Below are positions 40,923 to 51,043 of a DNA stretch of 51,214 bases, in pieces (within the stretch, counting starts at the first letter, position 1; each line of letters starts with the position of its first letter). Made by a program: the position numbers and the translations under genes. The stretch is from Acidobacteriota bacterium (GTDB lineage: Bacteria; Actinomycetota; AC-67). The stretch spans positions 1 to 51,214 of the forward strand of contig JACQXY010000073.1 of NCBI GenBank assembly GCA_016208485.1, read 5' to 3'. The notes beneath the pieces are model-generated. The model was not told where the DNA came from and ran no database searches. It saw only the letters and a list, made by a program, of their open reading frames with translations.

Positions 40923-42857
40923 ATGTGGGCGGTCACGACGGTCTCGAGCCTCGGGGACTGGCTCGGCGTGTTCGCGCTCACCCTGTTCGTGCAGAGGCTC
41001 TCCGGCCGGCCGGAGTTCGCCGTCGGCGGCGTCCTGCTCTTCCGCGTGCTCCCCGGGCTCTTCTTCGGACCGTTCGCCGGAGTGCTCGCCGACCGGTTCG
41101 ACCGGCGGCGCCTGATGGTGTCGGCCGATCTCTGCCGCGCGGCGCTGATCGCTTCGATCCCGTGGATCCATAACCTCTGGGCGCTCTTCGCGGTATCGGC
41201 CGTCATGGAGGTGCTCAGCCTGCTCTGGGCGCCGGCGAAGGACGCCACGCTTCCGAACCTGGTAGGGCGGGACCAGCTCATGACGGCGAATCAGCTCTCG
41301 CTCATCACGACCTACGGCACCTTCCCGATCTCCGGGGCGCTCGTCGCCGGGCTCGCCGCCCCCGCGGCGCTCCTCGGGCGGATCGACGCGTTCAGCGTGC
41401 TGCGCGAGCAACCGGTGTCGCTCGCGTTCTTCGTGGACGCCGCCACCTTCCTGTTCTCGGCGGCGATGGTCGCGACCTTCCCCATTCGCCTGACGAAGAC
41501 CCCGCGCGCGCCGGTGCCCTTCAACGCCGTGCAGGGGCTTCGCGACCTCGCCGAGGGGCTCCACTTCGTGCGGGGGCATCCCGTGGTGCGAGGGCTGGTC
41601 GTCGGCGCCTGGACGGCGTTCACCGGCGGCGGCGCGGTGATCTCGCTCGGGCCGATCTTCGCGCGCCGGGTCTCCGGGGGTGGTCCGGCGACCGCCCAGG
41701 CGGCGTGGGGCGGGCTCATCGTCGCCGTCGGCTTCGGCCTCGTCGCCGGGATGGTGACGGCCGGGCTCGTGGCGCGCCGGCTGCCGCGCGAGCGGATCTT
41801 CCCGGCCGGGCTCATGCTCTCCGGAGCGGCGGTCGTCGGCACCGCGAGCATGACCTCCATGCCCCCGGCGACCGCGTTCACGATCCTCGTCGGCCTCGGG
41901 GCGGGGCTCGCCTGGGTGACCATCTACACGCTGCTCCAGGAGCGGACCGACGAGCGTCTGCGCGGCCGCACGTTCGCGACGCTCTACACCGGGATCCAGC
42001 TATCGCTCTTCCTCTCGCTCGCCGGCTGGCCTCTCATCGCGGGGGCGATCGGGGACCACTCCGCGCGCGCGGGCTCCTGGCGGATCGATCTCTCCGGGGT
42101 CCGGATCGCGCTCTGGGGGGGAGGAATCCTGCTCGTGGCCGCCGGGATTGTCACCGGGCGCGGCGCGCAGGTGCGCCTGCGCGGGCGCGCCGCGCGCCTG
42201 CGCGGACTGCAGCTCAGGCCGTCCCTCGGCGGGGGTGCGCGCCGCGGACTCTTCGTGGTGTTCGAGGGAGTGGAGGGCGCCGGCAAGAGCACCCAGGTGA
42301 AGATGCTCCACGACGCGCTCAGCGCGTGCGGGCGCGACGTGGTCGTCACGCGCGAGCCGGGCGGGGTGCCGATCTCCGAGCGCGTTCGCGGCGTGCTGCT
42401 CGACCCCGCCGCGAGGGAGATGGATCCGAAGACCGAGGCGCTGCTGTACGCGGCGAGCCGGGCGCAGCACGTGGCCGAGCTGATCCGCCCCGCGCTCGAG
42501 CGCGGGGCCGTCGTGATCTGCGATCGCTACATCGACTCCTCGCTCGCCTACCAGGGACACGCTCGGGCGCTCGGCGAGGACGACGTGCTGCGCCTGAACG
42601 TCTGGGCCACCGACGAGCTTCTTCCCGACATCGCGCTCCTGCTCCACCTGGATCCGGCCGCCGGGCTCGCCCGCACGAAGGGCGACCCCGACCGGATCGA
42701 GCAGGAAGACCTCGCCTTCCACAAGAAGGTGGGCGAGGCGTTCCTGTCGCTCGCCCGCTCCTACCCGAGCCGGTTCGCCGTCCTCGACGCCTCGCAGCCC
42801 CCGGAGATGGTCCACGCGCAGGCGATGGCCGCGATCCTGCCCTTCGACCGAGGCTAG
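40923..42857 (+). CDS. tmk: MFS-type transporter fused to thymidylate kinase
   Basis: This protein has at least 644 residues. Residues 1 to about 430 are a 10-12-helix major facilitator domain (GVLADRFDRRRLMV is its loop 2-3 motif). After an arginine-rich linker (about 412-438) comes a complete dTMP kinase: P-loop FEGVEGAGKST, the DR(Y/E)-type VVICDRYIDSSLAYQG, and TREPGG. It makes dTDP from dTMP; the transporter's role is unknown. This fusion is known in actinobacteria. The start is unclear. ATG 40923 has no ribosome-binding site, and MFS-like codons (SLLGPLSQRYFRR) continue upstream to a GGAGGGG followed by an in-frame ATA at 40833. Confidence 0.88.
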   Translation: MWAVTTVSSLGDWLGVFALTLFVQRLSGRPEFAVGGVLLFRVLPGLFFGPFAGVLADRFDRRRLMVSADLCRAALIASIPWIHNLWALFAVSAVMEVLSLLWAPAKDATLPNLVGRDQLMTANQLSLITTYGTFPISGALVAGLAAPAALLGRIDAFSVLREQPVSLAFFVDAATFLFSAAMVATFPIRLTKTPRAPVPFNAVQGLRDLAEGLHFVRGHPVVRGLVVGAWTAFTGGGAVISLGPIFARRVSGGGPATAQAAWGGLIVAVGFGLVAGMVTAGLVARRLPRERIFPAGLMLSGAAVVGTASMTSMPPATAFTILVGLGAGLAWVTIYTLLQERTDERLRGRTFATLYTGIQLSLFLSLAGWPLIAGAIGDHSARAGSWRIDLSGVRIALWGGGILLVAAGIVTGRGAQVRLRGRAARLRGLQLRPSLGGGARRGLFVVFEGVEGAGKSTQVKMLHDALSACGRDVVVTREPGGVPISERVRGVLLDPAAREMDPKTEALLYAASRAQHVAELIRPALERGAVVICDRYIDSSLAYQGHARALGEDDVLRLNVWATDELLPDIALLLHLDPAAGLARTKGDPDRIEQEDLAFHKKVGEAFLSLARSYPSRFAVLDASQPPEMVHAQAMAAILPFDRG

Positions 42858-42859
42858 CC

Positions 42860-43999
42860 GTGGAGCCGCTCATGTGGGACCGGCTGGTCGGCCAGGAGGC
42901 GGTCGTGCGCGCGCTCAGAGCGGCCGCGGAGCAAGACGCGCTCGGCCACGCGTACCTCTTCGCCGGCCCTCAAGGGGTCGGACGGATGCCGGCGGCATTC
43001 GCGCTCGCGGCCTCGGCGAACTGCCCCGAGCGCGGCTGCGGAGCGTGCCCGGTCTGCCGGAAGGTGCTCCGGCGCGCCCACCCCGACGTGCACCTGGTCG
43101 CCCCGGAAGGGGCGCAGATCCTCGTCGGGCAGGTCAGGGCGGTGCGCGAGGAGGCCTTTCGCTCCCCGATCGAGGGTCGCACGAAGGTGTTCGTGGTCGA
43201 GGACGCCGAGCGCATGAACGCCGCCGCGGCGAACGCCCTCCTGAAGGTCCTCGAGGAGCCACCCGCCGGCGTGCTCTTCGTTCTCATCACCGAGGCGCCC
43301 GAGGATCTGCCCCCGACCGTCGCGTCGCGCTGCCGCCGTCTCGACTTCGCGCCGCTCGGTTCCGCCCAGGTTCGGGAGGTCCTGGCCGGCCACCACGGCA
43401 TCGATCCCGACCTCGCCGAGTGGGCCGGGCGGGTCGCCGGGAACCTCGCGCGCGCCCTTCGTCTCGCCCGTGACCCCGACGCGCCGGCGCTGCGGGAGGC
43501 GCACTTGGAGCTGCCGGGGCGGCTGGCGCGCGCGGGACCGGCGGAGGCGATCCGGGCGGCCGGCGAGGTGAAGGCGGAGTCGGTCGCGGCGGTCGCCAAG
43601 CTCCGGGCCACCCAGGAGGCCGGCGCGAAGGAGCACGCCGAGGTGTTCGGGGACGGGCGCGGCACCGCCGCGGCACGCAAGCGCCTGGAGGATCGGCACC
43701 GCCGCGAGGCGAAGCGCCGGGAGATGGACGTCTACGAGGAGGTTCTCTCCGATCTGGCCTCCTTCTACCGGGATCTCCTGCTCGCGGCGTCGGGCGCTCC
43801 GGACGCGCTCGTGAACCGGGAGGTGGGCGACCGGATCGTTCGGGCCGCCCCGCGCGTCGAACGGCGGTGGCTGCTCCACGCGCTCGACCGCATCGAGTGG
43901 GCGCGCCGGGCGATCTCGCGAAACGCCTCGCCGGCACTCGTGCTGGAGGCGCTGTTCATGGAGCTGGGTGCGCCCCGGCCGGTTCCGGTGGGCGCATGA
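42860..43999 (+). CDS. holB: DNA polymerase III delta-prime subunit (clamp-loader)
   Basis: This 379-residue AAA+ protein opens with the clamp-loader pattern (WDRLVGQEAVVRALRAA, HAYLFAGPQGVG). The zinc module is intact (CPERGCGACPVCRK, four Cys), as is the Walker B region (KVFVVEDAERMNAAAANALLKVLEEPP) and sensor 1 (SRCRRLDF). The P-loop is degenerate: GPQGVGRMP, with Arg-Met for Lys-Thr, as fits a non-hydrolysing delta-prime. A helical domain with a basic stretch (KRLEDRHRREAKRRE) ends it. The GTG at 42860 lies 2 nt after the tmk stop; ATG 42872 is an alternative. Confidence 0.88.
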   Translation: MEPLMWDRLVGQEAVVRALRAAAEQDALGHAYLFAGPQGVGRMPAAFALAASANCPERGCGACPVCRKVLRRAHPDVHLVAPEGAQILVGQVRAVREEAFRSPIEGRTKVFVVEDAERMNAAAANALLKVLEEPPAGVLFVLITEAPEDLPPTVASRCRRLDFAPLGSAQVREVLAGHHGIDPDLAEWAGRVAGNLARALRLARDPDAPALREAHLELPGRLARAGPAEAIRAAGEVKAESVAAVAKLRATQEAGAKEHAEVFGDGRGTAAARKRLEDRHRREAKRREMDVYEEVLSDLASFYRDLLLAASGAPDALVNREVGDRIVRAAPRVERRWLLHALDRIEWARRAISRNASPALVLEALFMELGAPRPVPVGA

Positions 44000-44071
44000 G
44001 TTCCGGGCGGCCGGGAAAGCCGGTTCCTCGATCGTGAAGGATCCGGGCCTCTCCGCGGCGAATCCTCGGTC

Positions 44072-44500
44072 ATGACCGGTGGCCCGATCCACCTCGAGAT
44101 CGAGGACGTCGTGCGGGCGCTCGACTCCGTCCCGCTGTTCTCCCGGTGCGACGAGACCGAGCTGCGGGACGTCGCCCGCCGCGGGCACGTCCTCGGATTC
44201 GCCGACGGGGCGGTGATCGTGCCGGAGGGCGAGGAGGGGCTCGGCTTCTACGTGATCCTCTCTGGGCGCGCTCGAGTCGAGCGAGGCGGGGAGGTCGTCG
44301 AGCGGCTCGGAGCGAACGACTTCTTCGGCGAGATCTCGCTGCTCGAGGGGGCCCCGCGAATCGCGACCGTGCTTTCCGACGGGGGTGTGGTGGTGCTCGG
44401 GATCCTCCGGTCTCACTTCCGCCCGCTGCTCGCCCGGAACCCGAGGCTCGCCCTGCGGGTCCTGGACGAGCAGGCCCGGCGCCGGGACTCGAGCGCCTAG
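44072..44500 (+). CDS. Stand-alone cyclic-nucleotide-binding-domain protein
   Basis: This 142-residue protein is almost entirely one CRP-type beta-roll: VPLFSRCDETELRDVARRG, VIVPEGEEGLGFYVILSGRARV, LGANDFFGEISLLEGAPRIATV and VLGILRSHFRPLL. In the binding cassette FGEISLLEGAPRIATV the Glu and the Arg needed for the cyclic phosphate are present. There is no helix-turn-helix after the roll, so it is not a CRP-type regulator and may act by protein contact. It sits between holB and a tRNA gene. Confidence 0.8.
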   Translation: MTGGPIHLEIEDVVRALDSVPLFSRCDETELRDVARRGHVLGFADGAVIVPEGEEGLGFYVILSGRARVERGGEVVERLGANDFFGEISLLEGAPRIATVLSDGGVVVLGILRSHFRPLLARNPRLALRVLDEQARRRDSSA

Positions 44501-44549
44501 GCGGGTGGCCGCGCCCCGGCGCTCGCGGGCGCTAGAATGCGCGAGTTCC

Positions 44550-44624
44550 GCCGGGGTAGCTCAGAGGCAGAGCAGCCGCCTCGTAAGCGGCAGGTCGGGG
44601 GTTCGATTCCCCCCTCCGGCTCCA
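44550..44624 (+). tRNA. tRNA-Thr (anticodon CGT)
   Basis: A full cloverleaf can be drawn: acceptor GCCGGGG/CTCCGGC (one G-T pair), D-arm GCTC/GAGC, anticodon arm GCCGC-CTCGTAA-GCGGC, T-arm GGGGG-TTCGATT-CCCCC, then T and an encoded CCA. Anticodon CGT reads ACG (Thr). A TAGAAT box (44533-44538) lies 11 nt upstream and probably serves as its -10. Confidence 0.96.
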
Positions 44625-44737
44625 GTGCCCGGCGCTTTGGCCTCTGGCGCCTCCGGGCGTGGCGGGGGCGAGGACGTCCGCGGCGAAAGGAAAACGGGGA
44701 CGCATTCGCGCCCCCGTGCGCCGGCTGCTTGCGCCTC

Positions 44738-45007
44738 TCAGCCGGCTCGCTGGAGCGCCTCCTCGAGGGCCCGCTGGGCGAGTCCCCGCCGGAACATCTC
44801 GACGCGCTCCTTCTCCGTCACGCCTCCCCACACCCCGTAGCGCTCGCGGTTCTGCAGCGAGAACACCAGGCACGGGTTCCGGACCGCGCAACGGTTGCAC
44901 AGTTCCTTGGCTCGCCAGGCATCGTCATCCGAGACGGGGAAGAAGACCTCCGGCTCGACGCCCCGGCAGACGCCTTCGCCCTGCCAGCGAAATCGGTCGT
45001 CGTCCAC
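44738..45007 (-). CDS. WhiB-family [4Fe-4S] transcriptional regulator
   Basis: This 89-residue protein has the four cluster cysteines at 14, 37, 40 and 46 (GVCRGV, LCNRCAVRNPC), followed by the WhiB turn YGVWGG (near residues 57-62) and a basic helical end. WhiB-like proteins are restricted to actinobacteria and their phages and act by binding sigma factor. The GTG start follows a perfect AGGAGG. It faces the tRNA gene and is divergent from the small membrane protein. Which of the WhiB subgroups it belongs to I cannot say safely. Confidence 0.93.
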   Translation of the reverse strand: MDDDRFRWQGEGVCRGVEPEVFFPVSDDDAWRAKELCNRCAVRNPCLVFSLQNRERYGVWGGVTEKERVEMFRRGLAQRALEEALQRAG

Positions 45008-45062
45008 AAGATCCTCCTGCGCCGGGGGGGTCTCATCCGTTGTCGGCCGCTGTCCCCGGTGC

Positions 45063-45111
45063 TTACTAAAGTTTATCAGATGTCATGCAGGAGTTAAACC
45101 CCCCGCGGGGG
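45063..45111 (-). promoter_or_regulatory. AT-rich upstream region of whiB with a CCCCCGCGGGGG palindrome
   Basis: A markedly AT-rich stretch (45063-45080, TTACTAAAGTTTATC on the + strand) lies about 60-75 nt before the whiB start and can hold a -10 (TAAACT on the minus strand). A perfect 12-bp palindrome, CCCCCGCGGGGG (45100-45111), lies just beyond it and could be an operator. Confidence 0.35.
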
Positions 45112-45218
45112 ATTCTCTTGCGCCGAAGAGCCCAGTTTTCCGGTAGGAACGGTCCCATAACTCGACAACCGCATGGGTCGCCGGGGTTTCCGACCCCCTG
45201 TGCTAGCATTCTCGCCCG

Positions 45219-45473
45219 ATGCGGATGAGTTCGTTCGTTCGTGCCCTCGCCGGCGTCTTGCTCGCGGCGCTTCTCGGGGCCGGCCCCGCGCTCGCCGCGG
45301 CGTCGCCGGAGCCGGCGAAGGGCGGTCATCCCTGGTACTTCTGGCTCGGGGTGGTGGCCTTGGTTCTCGCGGGTCTCCAGGCGCTGCAGATCTGCGTCTC
45401 CTGGGTGATCCAATCGAGGGGCTTCGACCGGCCCCCGCCTCGTCCCGGCGGCACGTCCGGCGCGGGCGGGTAG
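45219..45473 (+). CDS. Small membrane protein
   Basis: This 84-residue protein has a signal-like first helix (VRALAGVLLAALLGAGPALAAA), a second transmembrane helix (WYFWLGVVALVLAGLQALQIC, written in part as WLGVVALVLAG) and a Pro/Gly-rich tail. An extended -10 (TGCTAGCAT) ends 9 nt before the ATG and there is no ribosome-binding site, so a leaderless transcript is likely. The function is unknown. It heads the run leading to the metalloprotease, tilS and hpt. Confidence 0.68.
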   Translation: MRMSSFVRALAGVLLAALLGAGPALAAASPEPAKGGHPWYFWLGVVALVLAGLQALQICVSWVIQSRGFDRPPPRPGGTSGAGG

Positions 45474-45506
45474 ACGCCGCCCGCCGCCGCTGCCGAGGAT
45501 CCTTCC

Positions 45507-46559
45507 ATGGCGAGTCCCCGCCCCAACCCGATCGATTGGGGCATCGCCCAGCGCGTCGCCGTCGCAGGAGCCGGAGCCGGCCCTCCGGTGTCCACCGCGC
45601 AGCGCGGTCGTCTTCGCCGCGATCTCGTGGAGCTGACGGCGTCGTCTCACGCGATGGTGCGCGAGTTCAGCGGGCTGGAGTCCTCCGTCCAGCCGGGCGC
45701 GCCGGCGCTGCTCGATCGCGCAGGCTGGATCCGCGCGAACGTCCGGGGCCTGCGGGCGCTGCTCGCGCCCCTCGACGAGAGGCTCGCCGGAGTGGGAGGG
45801 GTTGGTCGCCGCGCGGCCGGCGCCGCGCTCGGCCTGCAGCTCGGCCTGATCCTCGGGTACGTCTCTCGGAAGGTGCTCGGCCAGTACGACCTCTTCCTCG
45901 CGCCGGAGGCCGGCGGGGCCGTCTACTTCGTCGGCCCGAACATCATCGAGACCGAGCGCCGGGCCGGGCTCGCGCCCCGCGACTTCCGCTTGTGGATCGC
46001 GCTTCACGAGGTGACTCACCGCACCCAGTTCGGGGCGGTGCCCTGGCTGCGCGAGTATGTGATGTCGCAGGTCGGTCGCTACCTGTCGAGCGTCGATCTC
46101 GACGTCAGGCGGCTTCGCGCGATTGCCGAGCAGGCTCGCGACCTCCTTCGCGCGGGACCGAGGGCCTGGGGGGGATCGAGCATCGCCAGGCTGCTCCTCA
46201 CCGGCGAGCAGCGGGACGCGCTCGGGCGCTTGCAGGCGCTCATGTGCGTGGTCGAGGGCCACGGGAACTTCGTGATGGACGGGGTCGGGGCCGAGCGGAT
46301 CCGGTCCTACTCGCGGATGAAGCGCGCCCTTGCGGCGCGGCGCGCGCAGGGAGGCGGATCGCTGCTCGAGAAGGCCATCGGCATCGAGCTGAAGTACGAG
46401 CAGTACGCTTTGGGCGAGCGCTTCATGGCCGGCGTGGCCGGCCGCGCGGGGATCGCGGGGGTGAACCGGGTATGGGAACGGGAGGAGAACCTCCCGACCA
46501 TGGGCGAGATCCGGGACCCCGCGGCGTGGATCGAGCGAGTGCGCGCGCCGGCCGGGTGA
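45507..46559 (+). CDS. DUF2342-type zinc-dependent metalloprotease-like protein
   Basis: This 350-residue protein has an HEXXH motif (HEVTH, residues 167-171), followed by a downstream acidic [11 protein letters not shown] (about 247-257) that can supply the third ligand. The family is known in actinobacteria as DUF2342 or 'coenzyme F420 biosynthesis associated', commonly beside tilS. The function is not established. The gene overlaps tilS by GTGA. The start at ATG 45507 begins the typical [12 protein letters not shown] sequence. Confidence 0.85.
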   Translation: MASPRPNPIDWGIAQRVAVAGAGAGPPVSTAQRGRLRRDLVELTASSHAMVREFSGLESSVQPGAPALLDRAGWIRANVRGLRALLAPLDERLAGVGGVGRRAAGAALGLQLGLILGYVSRKVLGQYDLFLAPEAGGAVYFVGPNIIETERRAGLAPRDFRLWIALHEVTHRTQFGAVPWLREYVMSQVGRYLSSVDLDVRRLRAIAEQARDLLRAGPRAWGGSSIARLLLTGEQRDALGRLQALMCVVEGHGNFVMDGVGAERIRSYSRMKRALAARRAQGGGSLLEKAIGIELKYEQYALGERFMAGVAGRAGIAGVNRVWEREENLPTMGEIRDPAAWIERVRAPAG

Positions 46560-48001
46560 AGCCGCAGCCCCGGGCGGCGCGCGAGCCCTCGGCGGCGCGC
46601 GAGCCCCGGGCGGCGCGCGATCTGGTCGCCCGGGTCGCTCGCACGCTCGAGCGCCGCGGGATGCTCGCGGGAGGGGAGACCGTCCTCGTCGCGGTGTCCG
46701 GCGGCCCCGACTCGCTCTGCCTTCTCAACTGCCTCGCCCGGCTCGCGCGGCCGCTCCGGCTCCGCCTTCACGTCGCTCACTTCGATCACCGCCTCCGGGA
46801 CGGCTCGGAGAAGGACGCGGCGTTCGTCGCGAGGCAGGCGCGCCGGCTCGGGCTGCCGTTTGCGGCCGGGGCGGCCGACAGCGTGGATCGTCCTCCGGGA
46901 ACCTCTCCCGAGGAGGCCGCCCGCGAGCGGCGGCTCGCCTTCCTGGAGCACGCCGCCGACTCGGTCGGGGCCGCGCGCATCGCGACCGGCCACACCCTCG
47001 ACGACCAGGCGGAGACCGTGCTCATGCGCCTCGTTTCCGGCACCGGGCGGCGAGGGCTCGGGGGCATCCCGCCGGTGCGCGGGCGCTACATCCGGCCGCT
47101 CATAGACGTCTCCCGCGCAGAGGCCGCCGCATTCTGCCGCTCGCTTCGCCTGGCGCCGAGGATCGATCCGACGAACGCGGATCTCGCGTTCCGCCGCAAC
47201 GCGGTCCGGGCCGAGATCCTGCCGATCCTCGCGAAGCGATTCAACCCCCGGATCGCCGAGACGCTCGCGCGCTCGGCCGACGTCTGGCGCGACGAGGATG
47301 CGTTCCTCGACGAGCGCGCGCGGGAGGCGATCGCGTTCGAGCGCGCGGGAGACGAGGTCCGGATCGAGGTCGAGCGGCTGCGGGCGCTACCGGCGGCGCT
47401 CCGGCGGCGCGCGGTGCGCGCCGGGGCGCCGGACCTCGGGGCGGACGGGACCGAGCGGCTCCTCGAGATGGCCCTTTCCGGCGAGACCGGCCCCTCCATC
47501 CATCTCCCCTTGGGGCTCCGGGCGCGGGTCGAGTATGGTTGGCTGGTCCTTGGTCGCGAGCCGGACCGGCCGGCCGCGGCGCGCCCGGTGCGCCTCGAGG
47601 TGCCGGGGCAGACGGACATCGCCTGGTGGGGCGGCCGGATCGCGGTGTGGGCGCGAACGGAGCGCCCCGACCGGTGGCCGGACGGCCGGCGCGCGTGCGT
47701 CGTCGACGCGGCGCGCGTGGCGCTTCCACTGTGGGCGCGGCGGATGCGTCCCGGGGACCGGTTCCGGCCGTTCGGGCTCGGGCGCTCGAAGAAGCTCGGC
47801 GACTTCTTCACCGACGAGAAGGTGCCGCGCGCCGAGCGCGCGCGCGTTCCGCTGGTGGTCGCCGGCGACGGCAAGGTGGTGTGGGTCGTCGGGCACCGGG
47901 TCGACGACCGCTTTCGGGTCACCGAGGAGACGGCGCGCATGTTGTGGATCGAGGCGCACCGGCCGGACGGGTCGCGGGGACCGGAGGGGGAGCGAGCGTG
48001 A
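46556..48001 (+). CDS. tilS: tRNA(Ile)-lysidine synthase
   Basis: This 481-residue enzyme makes lysidine at C34 of tRNA-Ile (CAU), which lets it read AUA. The ATP-binding PP-loop is [11 protein letters not shown] (near residues 46-56), followed by [28 protein letters not shown] and [12 protein letters not shown]. The C-terminal TilS domain is present ([39 protein letters not shown]). The first 25 residues are a tandem repeat (AREP units) from an 18-bp duplication and are not conserved. Its starts and stops overlap both neighbours by GTGA. Confidence 0.93.
   Translation: MKPQPRAAREPSAAREPRAARDLVARVARTLERRGMLAGGETVLVAVSGGPDSLCLLNCLARLARPLRLRLHVAHFDHRLRDGSEKDAAFVARQARRLGLPFAAGAADSVDRPPGTSPEEAARERRLAFLEHAADSVGAARIATGHTLDDQAETVLMRLVSGTGRRGLGGIPPVRGRYIRPLIDVSRAEAAAFCRSLRLAPRIDPTNADLAFRRNAVRAEILPILAKRFNPRIAETLARSADVWRDEDAFLDERAREAIAFERAGDEVRIEVERLRALPAALRRRAVRAGAPDLGADGTERLLEMALSGETGPSIHLPLGLRARVEYGWLVLGREPDRPAAARPVRLEVPGQTDIAWWGGRIAVWARTERPDRWPDGRRACVVDAARVALPLWARRMRPGDRFRPFGLGRSKKLGDFFTDEKVPRAERARVPLVVAGDGKVVWVVGHRVDDRFRVTEETARMLWIEAHRPDGSRGPEGERA
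46571..46624 (+). repeat. 18-bp tandem repeat, three units, at the 5' end of tilS
   Basis: CGGGCGGCGCGCGAGCCC (46571-46588) recurs with minor changes at 46589-46606 and in part at 46607-46624. It encodes the repeated AAREP(R/S) at the N-terminus of TilS. Confidence 0.8.
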
Positions 48002-48549
48002 CGAACGAGGACATCGAGCGGGTCGTCCTCACCGAGGATGAGATCCAGTCCAAGGTCGCCGAGCTCGGCAAGCGCATCTCGGAGGACTACGGGGACCGCG
48101 AGCCGCTCCTCGTCGGGGTTCTCAAGGGCGCGTTCGTCCTGATGGCCGACCTCTCCCGCCGGATCACCGTGCCGGTCGAGTTCGACTTCATGGCGGTGGC
48201 GAGCTACGGCTCATCCACCAGGACGAGCGGGGTCGTCCGGATCATCAAGGACCTCGACCTGGAGATCACCGACCGCCACGTGGTGATCGTCGAGGACATC
48301 GTCGATTCCGGGCTTACGCTCTCCTACCTGATGAAGAACCTGCGGGGCCGCCGCCCCCTGTCGCTCGAGGTTTGCGCGCTCATGACCAAGCCGGAGGCCC
48401 TGCGGGTGCCGATCGACGTCCGCTATCACGGGTTCGCGATCCCGCCGGCGTTCGTGGTCGGCTACGGGCTGGACTGGCAGCAGCGCTACCGGAATCTCCC
48501 GTACGTCGGTACACTCAAACCCCACCTGTACGAGGGCGACGGAGACTAG
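47998..48549 (+). CDS. hpt: Hypoxanthine phosphoribosyltransferase
   Basis: This 183-residue purine-salvage enzyme has the PRPP-binding loop [17 protein letters not shown] (about 98-114), the early [15 protein letters not shown], the flexible-loop region [12 protein letters not shown] and the C-terminal [20 protein letters not shown]. It makes IMP or GMP from hypoxanthine or guanine. The GTG start overlaps the tilS stop (GTGA). tilS-hpt-ftsH is a conserved order in many bacteria. Confidence 0.95.
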   Translation: MTNEDIERVVLTEDEIQSKVAELGKRISEDYGDREPLLVGVLKGAFVLMADLSRRITVPVEFDFMAVASYGSSTRTSGVVRIIKDLDLEITDRHVVIVEDIVDSGLTLSYLMKNLRGRRPLSLEVCALMTKPEALRVPIDVRYHGFAIPPAFVVGYGLDWQQRYRNLPYVGTLKPHLYEGDGD

Positions 48550-48590
48550 GGAACCGCACGGCGGCTCCCGGTTTGGACAGGAGGCACGCG

Positions 48591-48857
48591 GTGGCGAGGA
48601 CGTTCCGAGCGACGCTCACGGTGTCCGAGCAAGGCAAGGCGGCGCACGGCCGGATCGCGCTGGCGACCGATGTGGTCGAGGAGCTGGGCTTGATGCCGGG
48701 GGAGAGCATTCGCGCGAGCCTGCGGGGGACGGAGTTCACCGGCAAGGTCGCCGGCTCGCTCAAGGCCCCCGGACTGGTGGTCCCGATCGAGATCGTGCGC
48801 AACCTCGGCCTGCGCGAGGGCCAGGGCGTCCGGATCACCATCGTCGGGCGCGCCTGA
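48591..48857 (+). CDS. Small AbrB/DUF1905-like protein with internal repeat
   Basis: This 88-residue protein appears to consist of two similar halves: LATDVVEELGLMPGESIRAS (about 23-42) and VPIEIVRNLGLREGQGVRIT (about 64-83). Each has the swapped-hairpin pattern (V-P-x-x-(I/V)-(V/R)...LGL..G..(V/I)) known from AbrB/SpoVT and DUF1905 proteins. Either DNA binding or a non-DNA role is possible. The GTG at 48591 follows ACAGGAGG. It stands between hpt and ftsH. Confidence 0.6.
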   Translation: MARTFRATLTVSEQGKAAHGRIALATDVVEELGLMPGESIRASLRGTEFTGKVAGSLKAPGLVVPIEIVRNLGLREGQGVRITIVGRA

Positions 48858-48945
48858 GCGCGCCTGCCAGGCCGCCGCGCGCGCCGGGTAGATCAACCTC
48901 GGTCGGGCCGGCAGGAGTGAACCGTTCGCGCGCGACATCCGGTGG

Positions 48946-48951
48946 TACGAT
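48946..48951 (+). promoter_or_regulatory. Possible -10 box of ftsH
   Basis: TACGAT lies about 72 nt before the ftsH ATG, in the only moderately GC-rich stretch of the 166-bp gap. No good -35 is visible 17 nt upstream. Confidence 0.35.
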
Positions 48952-49023
48952 GGAATTCCTTCGGCCCGGGCTTATTCCTCGCGTCTTCGTGCCGAAAAGG
49001 GAAGGTCGAGGGGAAAGGTCTGG

Positions 49024-50958
<1,935 letters not shown>

Positions 50959-51043
50959 GCAGTTCGGCCGGCCTCCACCCGGACGCGGGGACGTCGGACC
51001 CCCGTTCTCGTTGGAGGGAACCGGTGCGTCTTTCGCGCGCGTC

